Of a stretch of 64,000 bases of DNA, positions 1 through 11,317 are shown in pieces; within the stretch, counting starts at the first letter, position 1; every line of letters begins with the position of its first letter. Source of the DNA: Sequoia sempervirens (lineage: Eukaryota > Streptophyta > Pinopsida > Cupressales > Cupressaceae); assembly GCA_007258455.2 (NCBI GenBank), contig VDFB02000003.1, positions 42,535,986-42,599,985 of the forward strand, read 5' to 3'. Below the pieces are notes generated by a model, which was not told where the DNA came from, did no database searches, and worked only from the letters and a program-made list of their open reading frames with translations. The position numbers were made by a program, and so were the translations under genes.

Positions 1-951
1 TATTTTTGACAAGCTTTCCAACTGATGATGTATTAATCTCTTCAGTTGGGAAGAAGAGGTTAACTTATATATCTCACTCTGTAATGAATCTCTTCAGTTG
101 TTACAATGCATTTATTAGTCCTTAGACTCTGTCTTATTGTCTTTGTCACTTAATTATTCAAAACTGAGTAGTCTGCTCATTGCATACTTTGTAGGACAAT
201 CAATTTGGCTTTAACCATATGTTTACAATGTACATGTATTTGATATTCACAACGTTGCATCTATATTGGCATCCATTCATCTGCATAGTTTAGGAAATGC
301 TTTGATGAATTTTTTGACTTTGTTTTTCACCTTTGCTTGATAACTTAGTTTGGAGGTTGACATATGATAGTTTGAAAGGTTGGATATGTGGCTCATCCGT
401 CTATGATTTTTTTTTCCCAAGCATTCATCCTGATGTATTGTTTAACATAGACTCTAGAGTGAAATTCATTTCATTTCCGTTATAAATAGTCTCAGTAAGC
501 ATATTGATATTAATGCTGGAAATTGTGCATTTTACAGGGTTGGTTTTAAATAGTATTGTACATTTTCCACATTGTCAATCCTGTTGCAGTTATGATGATG
601 CCAAATTCATACATCAGAATTCTGTCAATCATTATCCTTACTGAGAAAATATTTATGTATCCTGTTCTTGGCTATGGATTCTGAGACAATGTTAATGTGT
701 CACATTCTTGGCAATGAATTGTTCAGTTATTTAACATGCAAATTTTCTATATTTTAACTCCTAATCAGGAATCAGTGGATGCTTGCAGTTTGTGCACATG
801 ATTTATCTTTTGTGCTGCGTCTACTAGTTTTCACAGTTTTATTATTGCCTCTTTTTGTCACCGTGCTTTGAAGTTGTACATATATTTTGGCAGACATTTT
901 TAGACGGGTTTATTTTTTCTAGACATACTTACAATTCACTTGGAACTTCAG
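1..951 (+). other. Intron or upstream non-coding DNA of the first gene
   Basis: No coding signal is visible. The stretch is T-rich and ends in a good 3' splice site, a pyrimidine-rich tract followed by CAG at 949-951, directly before a conserved exon. It is therefore most likely the 3' part of an intron whose upstream exons lie left of the window. Confidence 0.6.
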
Positions 952-1080
952 GTAGTACCAAGTAATGGTAGCCTCAGAAAACAAATTGCTTCCTCATTGA
1001 TACAGCAGCAAGGATCTATTGACAGAAATGGTGGCGCTCTCCAGGCCATATCACCAGCAAGCTGTAGCAGCTCGGTAGAG
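952..1080 (+). CDS. Internal exon, At5g41620/BRANCHLESS TRICHOME-like coiled-coil protein
   Basis: This 129-bp exon encodes 43 residues in phase 0. It is bounded by CAG at 949-951 and a GT donor at 1081. The peptide contains SLRKQIASSLIQQQ and LQAISPASCSSS, which resemble the short conserved segment that precedes the coiled coil in plant At5g41620-like proteins (Arabidopsis copies have SLRR...ASLMQHH and LQPVSP). Splicing to the exon at 2556 keeps the frame and gives a junction of Ser-Val-Glu followed by Val-Gly-Ala-His-Asn-Gln. The family resemblance is from memory. The splice sites and phase are read from the sequence. Earlier exons are outside the window. Confidence 0.75.
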
Positions 1081-2555
1081 GTACCATACTTATCCCTTTA
1101 CCTTTTTGGTTTCAGGATGGATGTGATGCAGTAGCTCTGACATAATAAATGATAAAGCAGTTCTGATACCAACTGATGCAGCGGCTTTGTTCCAGTACTA
1201 AGTATCTGTATGATCTCTGTTTTTTCTTAGTCCTTCGGCATCTCAACCAATACAACAGTAAAACACAATGACAGATTCTGTTAATTTAAAGGAGTTACAC
1301 ACACCAAAAAAATTACTTATAGAAAAACTTGGCTCCTAATTCCATGCAAATAAAATAGGAAAAAAAATTGAAATAAATATATCCTGCTTTACTCTATTCC
1401 TCATCTACTAAGAATTCCGCTTCTTTATTCCTGCTTATTCTGCTCCCTAAAAATATATTATATGCTTTAATCATTAGATATTAATAATTATATATTCATC
1501 TTGTAGTTTGTCAGAATGCTCCTGCACTGGAATATGATTAGCTTCTGAGCTACTTATAGTCATCTACCAATTTTCTGTTACTGATACGCAAGCTCCTTTG
1601 AGCCCTTACCCGAACATACGGGTTTTGATGGTACAGTAGTTGGGGGACTTGAAAATGAAGTCAGCTTTTGTGTATGAATGGTTAGATAAGGTGGATACTT
1701 ACCAAACAGGCCTACCATTTTTGCAACCAGTCATAATAGAGCTGCATGGTTAAGGAAAACAGTTAAAATATATTAGGCAGCCTCTAAGCTGTCCTCTTTT
1801 AGAAATGTGTCAGAGCCCGAGAACACCCCATTTTTCCATTCAAAGTTTACAGTAACATGGATAAACAGAACAGGAGAAACAAACCCATATACTACCTTTG
1901 TTCTTAGCATATGTTCCACTAGAATATCTATCTGAACTGTCATTACCTGTATGAAATGCTTGTATTTGGTGTGCATTAGAAATGTGTCAGAGCCCGAAAA
2001 CACCCCATTTTTCCATTCAAAGTTTACAGTAACGTGGATAAACAGAACAGGAGAAACAAACCCATATACTACCTTTGTTCTTAGCATATGTTCCACAAGA
2101 ATATCTATCTGAACTGTCATTACCTGTATGAAATGCTTGTATTTGGTGTGCATTAGAGAAATTATGCAGGTTAATGTTCCATATCTGGAAGGCAGTGAGT
2201 TTGAGATCTGCAGTCATTTGCTTAGGACTATTCAAGCTTTAATCTTATAGGCCTTATGCTACCTAAGACTGATTGCCATAACTTTTTCTTTTGAATTTAA
2301 TTAGATAGGGTTTTTAAATGGAGTCCACACCCATACAATACAACACAGTCCACTAAGGGCCAACTTTCATGCACTAAGTACCATAGCCAACAACAAACGT
2401 CCGCCACAGAACATGAACAGAGGATCATTTGCTTAACAACTAACAATCTAAACATTAGACCACATGGTCATGCATCAATGAAATACCTTTTCAATGATAA
2501 TTTTTTTAAACTTTGTTTTTCTAGTCTTAAGATTTATTCATATATTTTGTGGCAG
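1081..2555 (+). other. Intron containing a 177-bp tandem duplication
   Basis: The 1475-bp intron runs from GTACCA at 1081 to GGCAG at 2551-2555 and is AT-rich. Two adjacent near-identical 177-bp copies lie at about 1799-2152. The open frames seen on the minus strand here come from that repeat and are not judged to be genes. Confidence 0.7.
1799..2152. repeat. Tandem duplication, 2 x 177 bp, intronic
   Basis: The block starting GAAATGTGTCAGAGCCCG near 1802 recurs 177 bp later with only a few substitutions; a partial third start (TTAGAGAAAT) follows at about 2151. Because 177 is divisible by three, the minus strand stays open across both copies and shows a duplicated 59-residue peptide. That follows from the duplication and is not evidence of a protein. 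Confidence 0.9.
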
Positions 2556-4193
2556 GTTGGAGCTCATAATCAAGCAATCACTCCAACAAGCTCCCTGGAC
2601 CTAAAGATACGACCAAGAGAATCAGGCTATAGTCTGGCAACTTCAACAGAGTTGTTGAAGGTCTTGAACCGTATATGGAGCCTTGAAGAGCAGCATTCAT
2701 CAAGTATGTCCTTGGTAACAGCATTGCGAGTGGAGTTAGACCATGCTCGAACCCGGGTTCAAGAATTGATGCAAGAACAGAAAGCTGACCGCCACCAAAT
2801 TGATAACTTAATCAAAAGAATTGCAGATGAGAAGATGGTGTGGAAAAGCAAGGAGCAAGAGAAAATCAGAGCAGCTGTTCAATCTGTCAGGGAAGAACTT
2901 GAAGATGAAAGAAAGCTGCGAAGGAGATCAGAGAGCCTGCATAGAAAGCTAGCACGAGAGATAGCTGAAATAAAAACAGCATTTGCACAGACATTGCAAG
3001 ACATGGAGAGGGATAGGAAATCCAGAGAATTAATGGAGGATTTCTGTGATGAATTGACAAAAGAAATTCTGGAGGATAAGTTAGAGGCAGAAGATGAAAA
3101 AGAGGAATCAGCCAAGGTCAGAAAGGAGGCTGCAAGTGGACAGCAAATTCTTCAGTTGGCTGAAATCTGGAGGGAAGAAAGGGTTCAAATGAAGCTGGCT
3201 GAAGCTCGTTTTGATCTTGATGAAAAAAATGAAATTATGGATAGACTGAGAAGTGAACTTGAGTCCTTTTTGAAAGCCAAAAGAGTAAACAACTTCAGGA
3301 ATGAGATGCAGTACCAGAAGGATGATATACACACAGATATGTTCCGAAGACAATCACTTGAATCAATGCACTTAAATGGGACTGTAAGTGCACCTCAAGA
3401 TGCTGGCGATGAAGATTCTGCAGATAGCGACCTTCATTCCCTTGAAATAAACAGGGATAGTGTGGATGATAATAATATTAGAAGTTACAAGTGGGGGTAT
3501 GCATCTGTTGGAAGCATGGACAAAACAAAGGGTCGAAAATCACGTGACCAAAAGATATCATTCCAGGAGGATTCCAAGGGTGAGAAATCCAGTGAGCAGC
3601 AGATATCATTTGAAGATCACTTAGGGAGTGCTAGATCATGGCACAAAAGCAAAACACATTTATTGGAGAAGTTCAAAGGCAGTCAGGTAGATATTATGAG
3701 GCTAGCAGAGGGGGGCAGAGCGAAAGCAAACAAGCAGGATTTAATCAATAGGTCTTCTCAGATTGAAGGAAAGCATGCTCCGGAGGGACTGCATAGCAAG
3801 AAAAACTTGGGAAATGACACCCAAGATCAAGGGAAACTGTCAAAGCACGGAAGCAATAATTTAGCCAGAACTGAATCTGTTCAATCAGAATGCAGTGTTG
3901 TAAAGCAGGATCCAGATAATATGACCGATTTCTATCCAAGTCAGACATCATGGAGGTTTCAATCTGTTGGCAGCGGCATAGACCACCTGCTAGATAGTGG
4001 CTTAGCACCCATGCACGGATTAGCAAGCCCAACCCGCCAGTGGAGTCATCATCATGCTTCTCCTGATTCTGAAAGATTCAAAACTTCATTTGATCGGTCT
4101 AAAGGTATACGAGAAAACAGTTTGAAGGCAAAGTTACTAGAAGCAAGATTAGAAGGCCAGCAGGCCCGCTTAAGAAGTTCAAAGGGCCTCTAG
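2556..4193 (+). CDS. Terminal exon, At5g41620/BRANCHLESS TRICHOME-like coiled-coil protein
   Basis: The exon encodes 545 residues and ends at TAG 4191-4193. It opens with a conserved segment (TPTSSLDLK, then STELLKVLNRIWSLEEQH). A long charged coiled coil follows at roughly residues 50-250, rich in Glu, Lys and Arg and including RKLAREIAE and ELMEDFCDELTKEI. A low-complexity Ser/Lys/Gln middle separates this from a conserved C-terminus with LKAKLLEARLEGQQARL. This is the architecture of plant proteins annotated as USO1-like/At5g41620, a family that includes BRANCHLESS TRICHOME, which acts in trichome branching and microtubule-linked cell shape. The exact cellular role of this copy is not known. 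The open frame extends back to 2478, but the AG at 2554-2555 and the phase match with the exon at 952 place the exon start at 2556. The exon is intact and looks like a functional gene. Confidence 0.85.
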   Translation, partial: VGAHNQAITPTSSLDLKIRPRESGYSLATSTELLKVLNRIWSLEEQHSSSMSLVTALRVELDHARTRVQELMQEQKADRHQIDNLIKRIADEKMVWKSKEQEKIRAAVQSVREELEDERKLRRRSESLHRKLAREIAEIKTAFAQTLQDMERDRKSRELMEDFCDELTKEILEDKLEAEDEKEESAKVRKEAASGQQILQLAEIWREERVQMKLAEARFDLDEKNEIMDRLRSELESFLKAKRVNNFRNEMQYQKDDIHTDMFRRQSLESMHLNGTVSAPQDAGDEDSADSDLHSLEINRDSVDDNNIRSYKWGYASVGSMDKTKGRKSRDQKISFQEDSKGEKSSEQQISFEDHLGSARSWHKSKTHLLEKFKGSQVDIMRLAEGGRAKANKQDLINRSSQIEGKHAPEGLHSKKNLGNDTQDQGKLSKHGSNNLARTESVQSECSVVKQDPDNMTDFYPSQTSWRFQSVGSGIDHLLDSGLAPMHGLASPTRQWSHHHASPDSERFKTSFDRSKGIRENSLKAKLLEARLEGQQARLRSSKGL

Positions 4194-4611
4194 TATCTAT
4201 TATAAGGTACCTTATGGACAAGGAATTACTCTTGTGGAGGAGCTTCTGTTGAGGCAAAAGCCCCAGTGAATCAAGAGATTTGGAAGCCAAATAATGTCAT
4301 TAGTTACTTTTGGAGACAGATCAGGGAACTGCATTCTTTTTCTGGTCATAGATGCAAGAGCTCATCCCTGAACCTGCCCACCAATAGCATCCTTTATGTT
4401 AGCATTAGCTCTATGATAGGCCGGGGTGTCCATGTGTGTGTTATTTACTGGTCACGTGCTAGTGCGGAATATGTTTTTCAGATGTAGAACTACTGCATGG
4501 TGTATTCACTCTGCAACTGTTTCTACATATTTACTTCTGTAAATGAGAAAGTTTTGTTAAATGAAATTAACGTGCATCCTTTTCTGCTTGAAGGTGAATT
4601 CTGGGGAATAT
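4194..4611 (+). other. 3' UTR and downstream flank of the coiled-coil gene
   Basis: No further coding sequence is visible after the stop codon. The region probably holds the 3' UTR. No convincing AATAAA signal was picked out. Confidence 0.4.
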
Positions 4612-4857
4612 GCTAGAAACTTAATTCTTGATACGACTTTTCAGCCAAACTCATGTTTAGGTTCCTATAGCCTCTGTACAATCTTTACCTGCTTATGTTT
4701 AGGTCTGTCAATCTATATGATCAATTCCTCAGATCTAGAAACTTAATCCTTGATACAACTTCTCAGCCAAACTCATTTTAGTCTCCTATAGCATCTGTAC
4801 AATCTTCACCTGCTTATGTTTTGGCCTGTCAATCTATGGGATCAATTCCTCAGATGT
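4612..4857. repeat. Tandem duplication, 2 x ~122 bp
   Basis: The block beginning TAGAAACTTAATTCTTGATA near 4614 recurs 122 bp later (4736). Both copies contain CAGCCAAACTCAT and end in GATCAATTCCTCAGAT. They differ at roughly one base in ten. Non-coding. Confidence 0.85.
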
Positions 4858-4999
4858 AGCTCTATAAAATTGCACATATTCGGGATGATGTAAAAATGCA
4901 GGCTTTGTATTGCACTTGAGCCATTTACTAAGCAATAGCATAACATTTCTTCTTTGCTCTCACTTTTGACAGCAGTAAAATTTTTTGGCCTTCAAAGCC

Positions 5000-5500
5000 A
5001 TCTTGTACTTTTGCATCAAGATGCTAATTATATTTGCTTTCAAAATCTCTTGGTATGTGTATAACTGTTGCTGTAAGTAGATAAAATTCCAAGTTCAAAT
5101 GATCATAGTGGCATTGGTTACACTTTTCAAGGAATCTACAAATTTATCCTTCCCAGGATATCATCTTTCTGTAATAGATTACTATTGATCCAGCTATATG
5201 TTAACTCAAAGGGCTGATAAGAAGTGGCTTTGCCGTGCCATCCTCAACTAGTTATATTGTCCTTTTGCGTCAAGACAGTAGTTATGCTTGCTTCCAAAAT
5301 GTCTTGGTTTCTCTACAATTATTGATGGAGTGTATATCTATGTTCAAATGATCACAATAGTGTTTGTATTTGCAGTAATAAATTTTTTTAGGGATGATTT
5401 GGTTGCATCCTCTGGAAATTATCCTTCTTTGGTAGTTTTCTATTGATTGAGATATTTGTTTTTCATGGGGCCTATGAGAAATGGTTTTGCTACGCCTTTC
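5000..5500. repeat. Diverged direct repeat of about 250 bp
   Basis: Two diverged stretches share the same order of landmarks: a TTTTGC(A/G)TCAAGA motif, GCTT.CAAAAT.TCTTGGT, TTCAAATGATCA, then a segment ending AC.AGT.AT. One runs at about 5000-5250 and the other at about 5260-5510. This looks like an older tandem duplication next to the sharper 216-bp one. Boundaries are approximate. Confidence 0.5.
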
Positions 5501-5921
5501 TAAACTAGTCATGCAGTTTTTGTCTTTCTATCAATATGCCTTAGAGAATGCAAGTCCTTATTGACCTTATATGGCAAGATTATGGTTTAAAATTATGCAT
5601 TAAATATGTGGATTTCTATTATCTGTTCTGAAGCTCTATGTAAATGTTGACTATAATTAGGAAGTGGCCCCATGTAGGGGACTTACAAGATCTATTTCTA
5701 TGGAGTTTTCTATTTCTAAACTAGTCATGCAATTTTTGTCTTTCTATCAATATGCCTTAGAGAATGCAAGTCCTTATTGACCTTGAGCGGCAAGATTCAG
5801 GTTTAAAATTATGCATTAAATATGTTGATTTCTATTGTCTGTTCTGAAGCTCTATGTAAATGTTGACTATAATTAGGAAGTGGCCCCATGTAGGGGACTT
5901 ACAAGATCAATTTCTATGGAG
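5490..5921. repeat. Tandem duplication, 2 x 216 bp
   Basis: The segment TAAACTAGTCATGCA at 5501 recurs at 5717, and TTCTATGGAG ending at 5705 recurs ending at 5921, giving a constant period of 216 bp with few mismatches. Non-coding. Confidence 0.9.
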
Positions 5922-7754
5922 TGGGAGGTTTAAGGAGATGAGGAAAACTTCAAAAAAATGCTATAGAATAAATTCGAATCTTATCTTGCAAAATAAGAGC
6001 CACCATCATTTAGTTCTTTGTTAGCAGCACCCACTGCGAAATATTAGTGACCACTGCCCCTTCCATGAGACCATAGCCTTACTAAAATTCAGAAGCAGGA
6101 AATATGTCTGCACTTCCTTTTTAAATCATGAGTCTGGCACTCAACATACTCGTTATCCTTTAGGGTGTTGTACTGTGACTAAATTGTGAAAGGGTAAAAC
6201 AGATATCTTTATTTTCCATTGACGGTCAAAAATGTTTTAAGAGGTAGCAGCTAAAGCAGATCGATAAAAGGCAAAAAATTCTAAGAATATCCAGTGAAAA
6301 AACAGAATGAATTGAGTTATATCATGTAAAATAAAAGCTACCATTTGTCCTTCCTATATCCTATTTGTAAAAAGGAGCTAGTTTAGAGAAGGATACATTA
6401 ATTAGGGGCCTTCCGTTCCGGTTTTATAAATGTTTAAATCACCTATTGCAGAATGTGATTTTTTTTACAGTAGAAGCAGATTTCTTGCTGGGAATAAGTC
6501 TTGTTATTTAAAAAAAATTGAGGAGGTTTTATTGCTGTTGTAGTACAAAGAAATTCTGTTAACATCGTATTTTATAATTTTAAGTTGATAAAGAATGTTG
6601 GTTTTGTTCTATAAGATGGCAAAATGAGATAAATATATGTCCTCTTGCTGTCATTTTATCATACAAATGATCTCTTATTGATGGATGAAACTCTGTTAGT
6701 TGTGTGGGGAATGTGTAATGCCTTCGGTATTTGGCATTTGCCCTTGTTTATTTTGTGATTATGGATTTAGTTCTGATGATCGTTATATTTTCTTCTTGTG
6801 TCGTTGAAATATTGTCAAAAATAATTTTTTATTTGCATCTAGATTTTGATTGTATATTGTGTGATGTATATGATACTCATACATTTGGATTCAACAATGG
6901 TTATAATTGATTCTATCTCTACAGATGTATATATATATACATATTCATAGATGGATATTATTATTGTGTTGGCATTTTAGATAATTGTCAATTATTGTAT
7001 TTTCAAGTTTAGATGATGCATATTGACATTGAACTATTTTGGAGGTCATGAGTATATGATTTATGTGATGTTGTATTCCGGTGGAAATTTTACATTACTT
7101 GGGCTATTATATATATGATGCAGGTAAATGCTTGAGATGTGAATTGAGTGTGTAGGTATAGTTTTTTTGTTCACTTGAATATTCAAATCTAGGTTAATTT
7201 TTGCAATGGTGGTTATATTCGAAATGTCATTTTGGGTTAATGTGTTTTAGTAGCTCTTATCACACTTGGTTTTGATGGAACTTGTTGATTACTCATGATA
7301 GATTCAGATTTTTGGGATTGAGTGCATGAAAGAAACCCTCTTCTCAATTGCTTCACTTGTGAAAGAAGATAATTTCTTTAATTTTACTTGCATTTAAAAT
7401 GAAATCATTTTCTTTAGCCATGCCCGCATAAGGTGGATTCATATGACATCATTCTATAGAAATGATTTAGGTTTGAATTTGTAGTTTATTTGTTATATTT
7501 TAAATTTTTGAAAACTTGTATTTTGAGGTTAAGCTATGACAATATTTAAGAGATTGAGAAATTCAAATTTTAATGCAAAAGAGTGTTGTTGTGCATGTAT
7601 GAATCAACAGGGTAATTTTAATTTTTTAGATTTTTTTTGTTTTAAAAAAAAAAGGATTTTTGAACATTCATCAATGGAGGATTTGGGGGTTTGCTGATTT
7701 TTCATATGAAAATGATTATTTAATCTTTTTAAATTTAAAATGATTTCAAAAGAA
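5922..7754. other. AT-rich intergenic DNA, nothing recognised
   Basis: I see no open reading frame, repeat boundary or RNA gene here that I can support. The region has homopolymer A and T runs and short TATA microsatellite tracts (about 6925-6945). Confidence 0.5.
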
Positions 7755-10016
7755 TTAGAATGGAAGAAAATAAATGTTTTTATTATAGAATGATTTAAAA
7801 TGATGTCTCTTTGAGTCCATAATAAAACATTTCTTAAAAGACCTAGTGACTTGCAAACCCAATTGATTCATCACTTGCAAAGGCATGATATTTATTGAAG
7901 CTTTAGAATCATTCATACAATTCCTTATTAACTTATTGTTTATAAAAAGTGTAGCATAGAAAGGGTCCATTTTAGATGGGCATCTGTTCAATGTGGTTCT
8001 TAGATACACATTAAGCCTATTTGTACAATCTGTTTTATGGTTTCGTTTTGTCACTTTTGTTGCTTCTTTGTTGTGATCTTCATTGTGACCTTTGTTGCCA
8101 CCATGTTGATTTGCAGGTGTGTTACAGATTAGAGCTATTGCTTTGTCTTTATGTTTTGCTATCCACATCATTTCCATTAATTGCACCAAGACTTTGATTT
8201 GACTTAATACATGGGCCGTGTCCAATAGAACGTACTTGGGTCATGGTTTGTTAGAAAAGTAACAGAAGGAGAAGGGGGCGTATGATCTACAATACCTTGT
8301 TTTGACTTCTCCTTCTCAATTGTCACATGTGCTTTTGTGGGCTGAATCTTCTTGACATTTAGATTTTTTGTTTTCATATTTAGAATCCTACATTTTTATC
8401 TTCATTTTTTGTGTTCTCTTTGTCTTTTTCCTTATTCATTTCCCTTGGCTGAGGACCTTGTTCCTTATAATTTTCTTTAATGAAAATACTTATAGCATTT
8501 CCCACCGCAAGACCTCCCATCAGACTTTGTCTCGCTCCTTAGATTGTGATCACTCTTGACTAGAGCAATTGTTGTTGAGGTCAAAGCTCTGATTTTTTTC
8601 TTAGAAGGCCTTGAAACCATTTATGGAAGAGTACACATTATGAATATGATACTATTCTTCCTCTTCTTCATCATAGAACACTTGTTGATGGTGGAAACTT
8701 TCAACATATCTCCAATCCTCTGAATCTTGTTTGTGACCACCAACTTCAACATGATGTTTTGCTGATCTACATTTTAATTTGCTCCATGATTGTTGTCATT
8801 GCATTCATCACAGTCTTCATTTGAGTTCATGATCACCAAGGCAACAACACACCGCAAAGGTGAATGTGGCATCTAACAAGCCATGCGCCAAGGAGTATTA
8901 TTTGCATTATTAACACCTATCTTCTTTAGAGGATCAGGGGTCTCTTTATTTGCTACTCCTTTGGACTGTTCTACCATGGGTTTTCCATTGCCCCATGTTG
9001 TATTTATAAGGTTGATCAAACAATTTGGGTGATCTATCATTTCTCTCATGACTGCACCTTTCATTATTCATACCTTTATCATTCTTTGCCGCCTTGTAAC
9101 TCAACTCCTTCAAGGCATGCATTATTTGATCCATCTTGTCTTTAGCAATTGGGGCATTACTATTCCGTCCTTTGTCATTTGACAAGATCTTCGCATTGCT
9201 CCTTTTGCCCACTTTTTTAGAAGCTTTTTTGTTGCTCTCAATATTAGAGGCAATTTTGAATGCATCTCTTAATGTTTAGGGCTCCTTATCTCTTAACATG
9301 CACCCCATCTTTGCATCGTATGCATTGCAATATAGGACCAAACACATTGACTGATTTGGCCTCATATGAGCTGGAATCTTAGACATTAACTTGACAAATC
9401 TTGTGTTGACATCTAATACATATTCATTTGATCCTTTTGAGATATTCATAAATTTATTTATAATAAACTTGGGATCAATTTTATCGCTATACTGCTCTAT
9501 AAAAATATATTATGTTTTTTTTTCCCAAGACTCAATATTAGAATTATGTAGGTTTTTATACCATTCTCTAGCTACACTATTCAATGGTTGAACAAATAAC
9601 TTCACCAACACGTCCTCATCTTCAATTTTATAATCATCAACGAGGTTATTAAAATCTTTGAGATGGTCATCTCCAGAGACAACATTATTTCCTTTAAATT
9701 TTATGAGCTTAGACCTCATCTTTATAGTTACTAGGCTAGGATAAGTGGGTATCCCAATGAAGTTGAATTGTTTGTACCTTTCTACATTTAAGAGAGGCCA
9801 ATAAAAAATCTGCAATCTACTATGTCTAGCTCCTCAATTTTTTCTTCCACCTCTAGGGTTTCCTTGTCTTCTATGACTTTGCTGGTCCACATTCCCAAGG
9901 TTGTATAATCTTAATTTAATTTTTTTTGCATCCCTCTTAGCTTGTAATCTAGCCAACTTAGCTCTTAAGTTGGCTATTGCTTGGGCAAGATTAACACGAG
10001 GACTTATGTGTTCCAA
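7755..10016 (-). pseudogene. Decayed Ty3/gypsy gag-protease
   Basis: Reading the minus strand from about 10016 down to 7755 gives pieces of a gag-protease polyprotein in several frames. The 9510-9815 piece holds a retrotransposon gag core (DDHLKDFNNL, then LFVQPLNSVAREWYKNL, then SIESWE-like). The 7755-8225 piece ends in a retropepsin-like stretch, PFYATLFINNKLIRNCMNDS followed by KASINIMPL. The usual catalytic Asp-Ser-Gly reads Asp-Ser-Lys, so the active site is lost. Between them lie Lys/Asn-rich linkers with stops and shifts. The order gag then protease fits an LTR element transcribed leftward. Reverse transcriptase is not found downstream, so the copy is truncated near 7.7 kb. Confidence 0.75.
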
Positions 10017-10077
10017 CTCTCCTCTTGGCTACTCATCTTTGATATCCTCCCACTCCTTGTTACCTTGATCTTCTAGG

Positions 10078-10500
10078 GGAGAGGACCCAGTAGTTGAGTG
10101 CGTTTCAATAGTTGAGATAGTAGTTGTTTATATAATGTCCAATAGTTGTGATAGTAGTTGTTTATATAATGCCCAATAGTTGTGACATGACTACCTTAAC
10201 TTAAACAAAATGTATTCCTTTGATCTAAAAAGCAACCAATCATGTGATGCCACATCAACGCTCAACTACCCATGATGCGAATGCACAAGTATTGGTAACA
10301 GGTTTGTTTTGGGTCTTTTGGACACCTTGACAAAAAGCATATTGATGTGGCATCATATTTGATGATGTGGCCCTGAAACAAAATTTATAAGCAGGGGACT
10401 TGCCAAGTAAGCTGCTGTAAAAAAATTGGAGTGATTTGAAATTTCCAAGTAGGATTTTGAGAAGCGTGAAGTTAGGGTGCACAACTACTGGGTCCTCTCC
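10078..10500. mobile_element. MITE-like element with 19-bp terminal inverted repeats
   Basis: The left end reads GGAGAGGACCCAGTAGTTG and the right end is its exact reverse complement, ending at 10500. The 423-bp interior has no credible coding region. A short internal direct repeat (about 10108-10170, around ATAGTAGTTGTTTATATAATG) lies near the left end. TA flanks are present on the right (10501-10502) and two bases outside the left end (10074-10075), but no clean target duplication is apparent. The structure suggests a non-autonomous DNA transposon; superfamily not assigned. Confidence 0.7.
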
Positions 10501-10753
10501 TATATATCATTTGAGTCTTCCATGTACCAAAGGGATGCTTTTTTCCACCTATAAGTTTGACAAGCACTTTAGCAAATGCAATATTCTATTTTATTCCTAG
10601 TTTAGCTACAAGAGCCTCATTAAAATGAGCCCGAGCTTCTCTTTGGTTTCTTTCTCTTTCAAGAACATTAACAAAGTTTCCATATTTAAGACTGTAGACA
10701 CTGAAATATGTCCAAAGCCTACAGGCAACATTTTATCATCTAAAGGCATATTC

Positions 10754-10907
10754 TTTTTTTTTTGTTTACCAGGGGTAAACGCTTTTGACCAGAGCTATGA
10801 ACCAGAATACAACCATTCAACAATACCACCCCAATGGGGTTTGAACCTTGGTGGCAAGAACAACAATGCCACCTATAAACCATCACACCATGCCAATACC
10901 GACAAGT
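10754..10907 (-). mobile_element. tRNA-like SINE with poly(A) tail and target duplication
   Basis: Read on the minus strand, the element has an A-box-like segment (TGGTGTGATGG) and a strong B-box-like GGTTCAAACCCC about 45 bases later, an unrelated body, and a terminal A10 tract (T10 at 10754-10763 on the plus strand). It is flanked by direct repeats CATATTCTTTT: the left copy starts at 10747 and merges into the T run, the right copy is at 10908-10918. Internal pol III boxes, an A tail and target duplication together are the hallmarks of a plant SINE. Family not assigned. Confidence 0.65.
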
Positions 10908-10919
10908 CATATTCTTTTA

Positions 10920-11317
10920 TTAATTAAATAATTTTGAATTATTTAATTAATTCACTTTATCCTGTTCTTCTTTTAATTAATTTAAATAAAATGTCAATTT
11001 TATTTAAATTGCATCACTAATGTCCCTTTTTCCCCTATAATTAAATAAATTCTTACTTTTTAATTATTTATTTTCCCTTTTCCTCATAATTTAAAAAATA
11101 TTTTAAATTATTTAATTATCCATTAGCTTTTTCTCTCCATACTTCTTATTTATTAAATTATTTTATCATTTTCTTCCATCTATAATTAAATAATTATTTT
11201 CAATTATTTAATATTTCACACTCCATTTTTCTTCTATAATTAAATAACTATTTTTAATTATTTAATTATTCATTTTCCCTCTCCTAAATTAAATAATTGC
11301 TATCATTATTTAATTTA
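10920..11317. repeat. Array of AT palindromes separated by pyrimidine-rich spacers
   Basis: At least six near-perfect hairpins built on the AATTAAATAAT theme occur in a row. Examples are arms TTAATTAAATAATT at 10920-10933 with its complement at 10937-10950; AATTTAAATAAAAT at 10979-10992 with its complement at 10997-11010; and TAAATTAAATAAT near 11284 with its complement near 11304. Spacers between them are C/T-rich (for example CCCTTTTCCTC). The block probably belongs to the LTR that follows. Confidence 0.8.

Noticed and set aside
1773..2153. 126-codon minus-strand frame with a duplicated 59-residue peptide
   Set aside because: It exists only because the 177-bp intronic duplication is a multiple of three; it lies opposite an intron and matches no family.
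10754..10907. A functional tRNA gene on the minus strand
   Set aside because: A and B box-like motifs are present but no cloverleaf or anticodon arm forms convincingly; the A tail and flanking duplication fit a SINE better.
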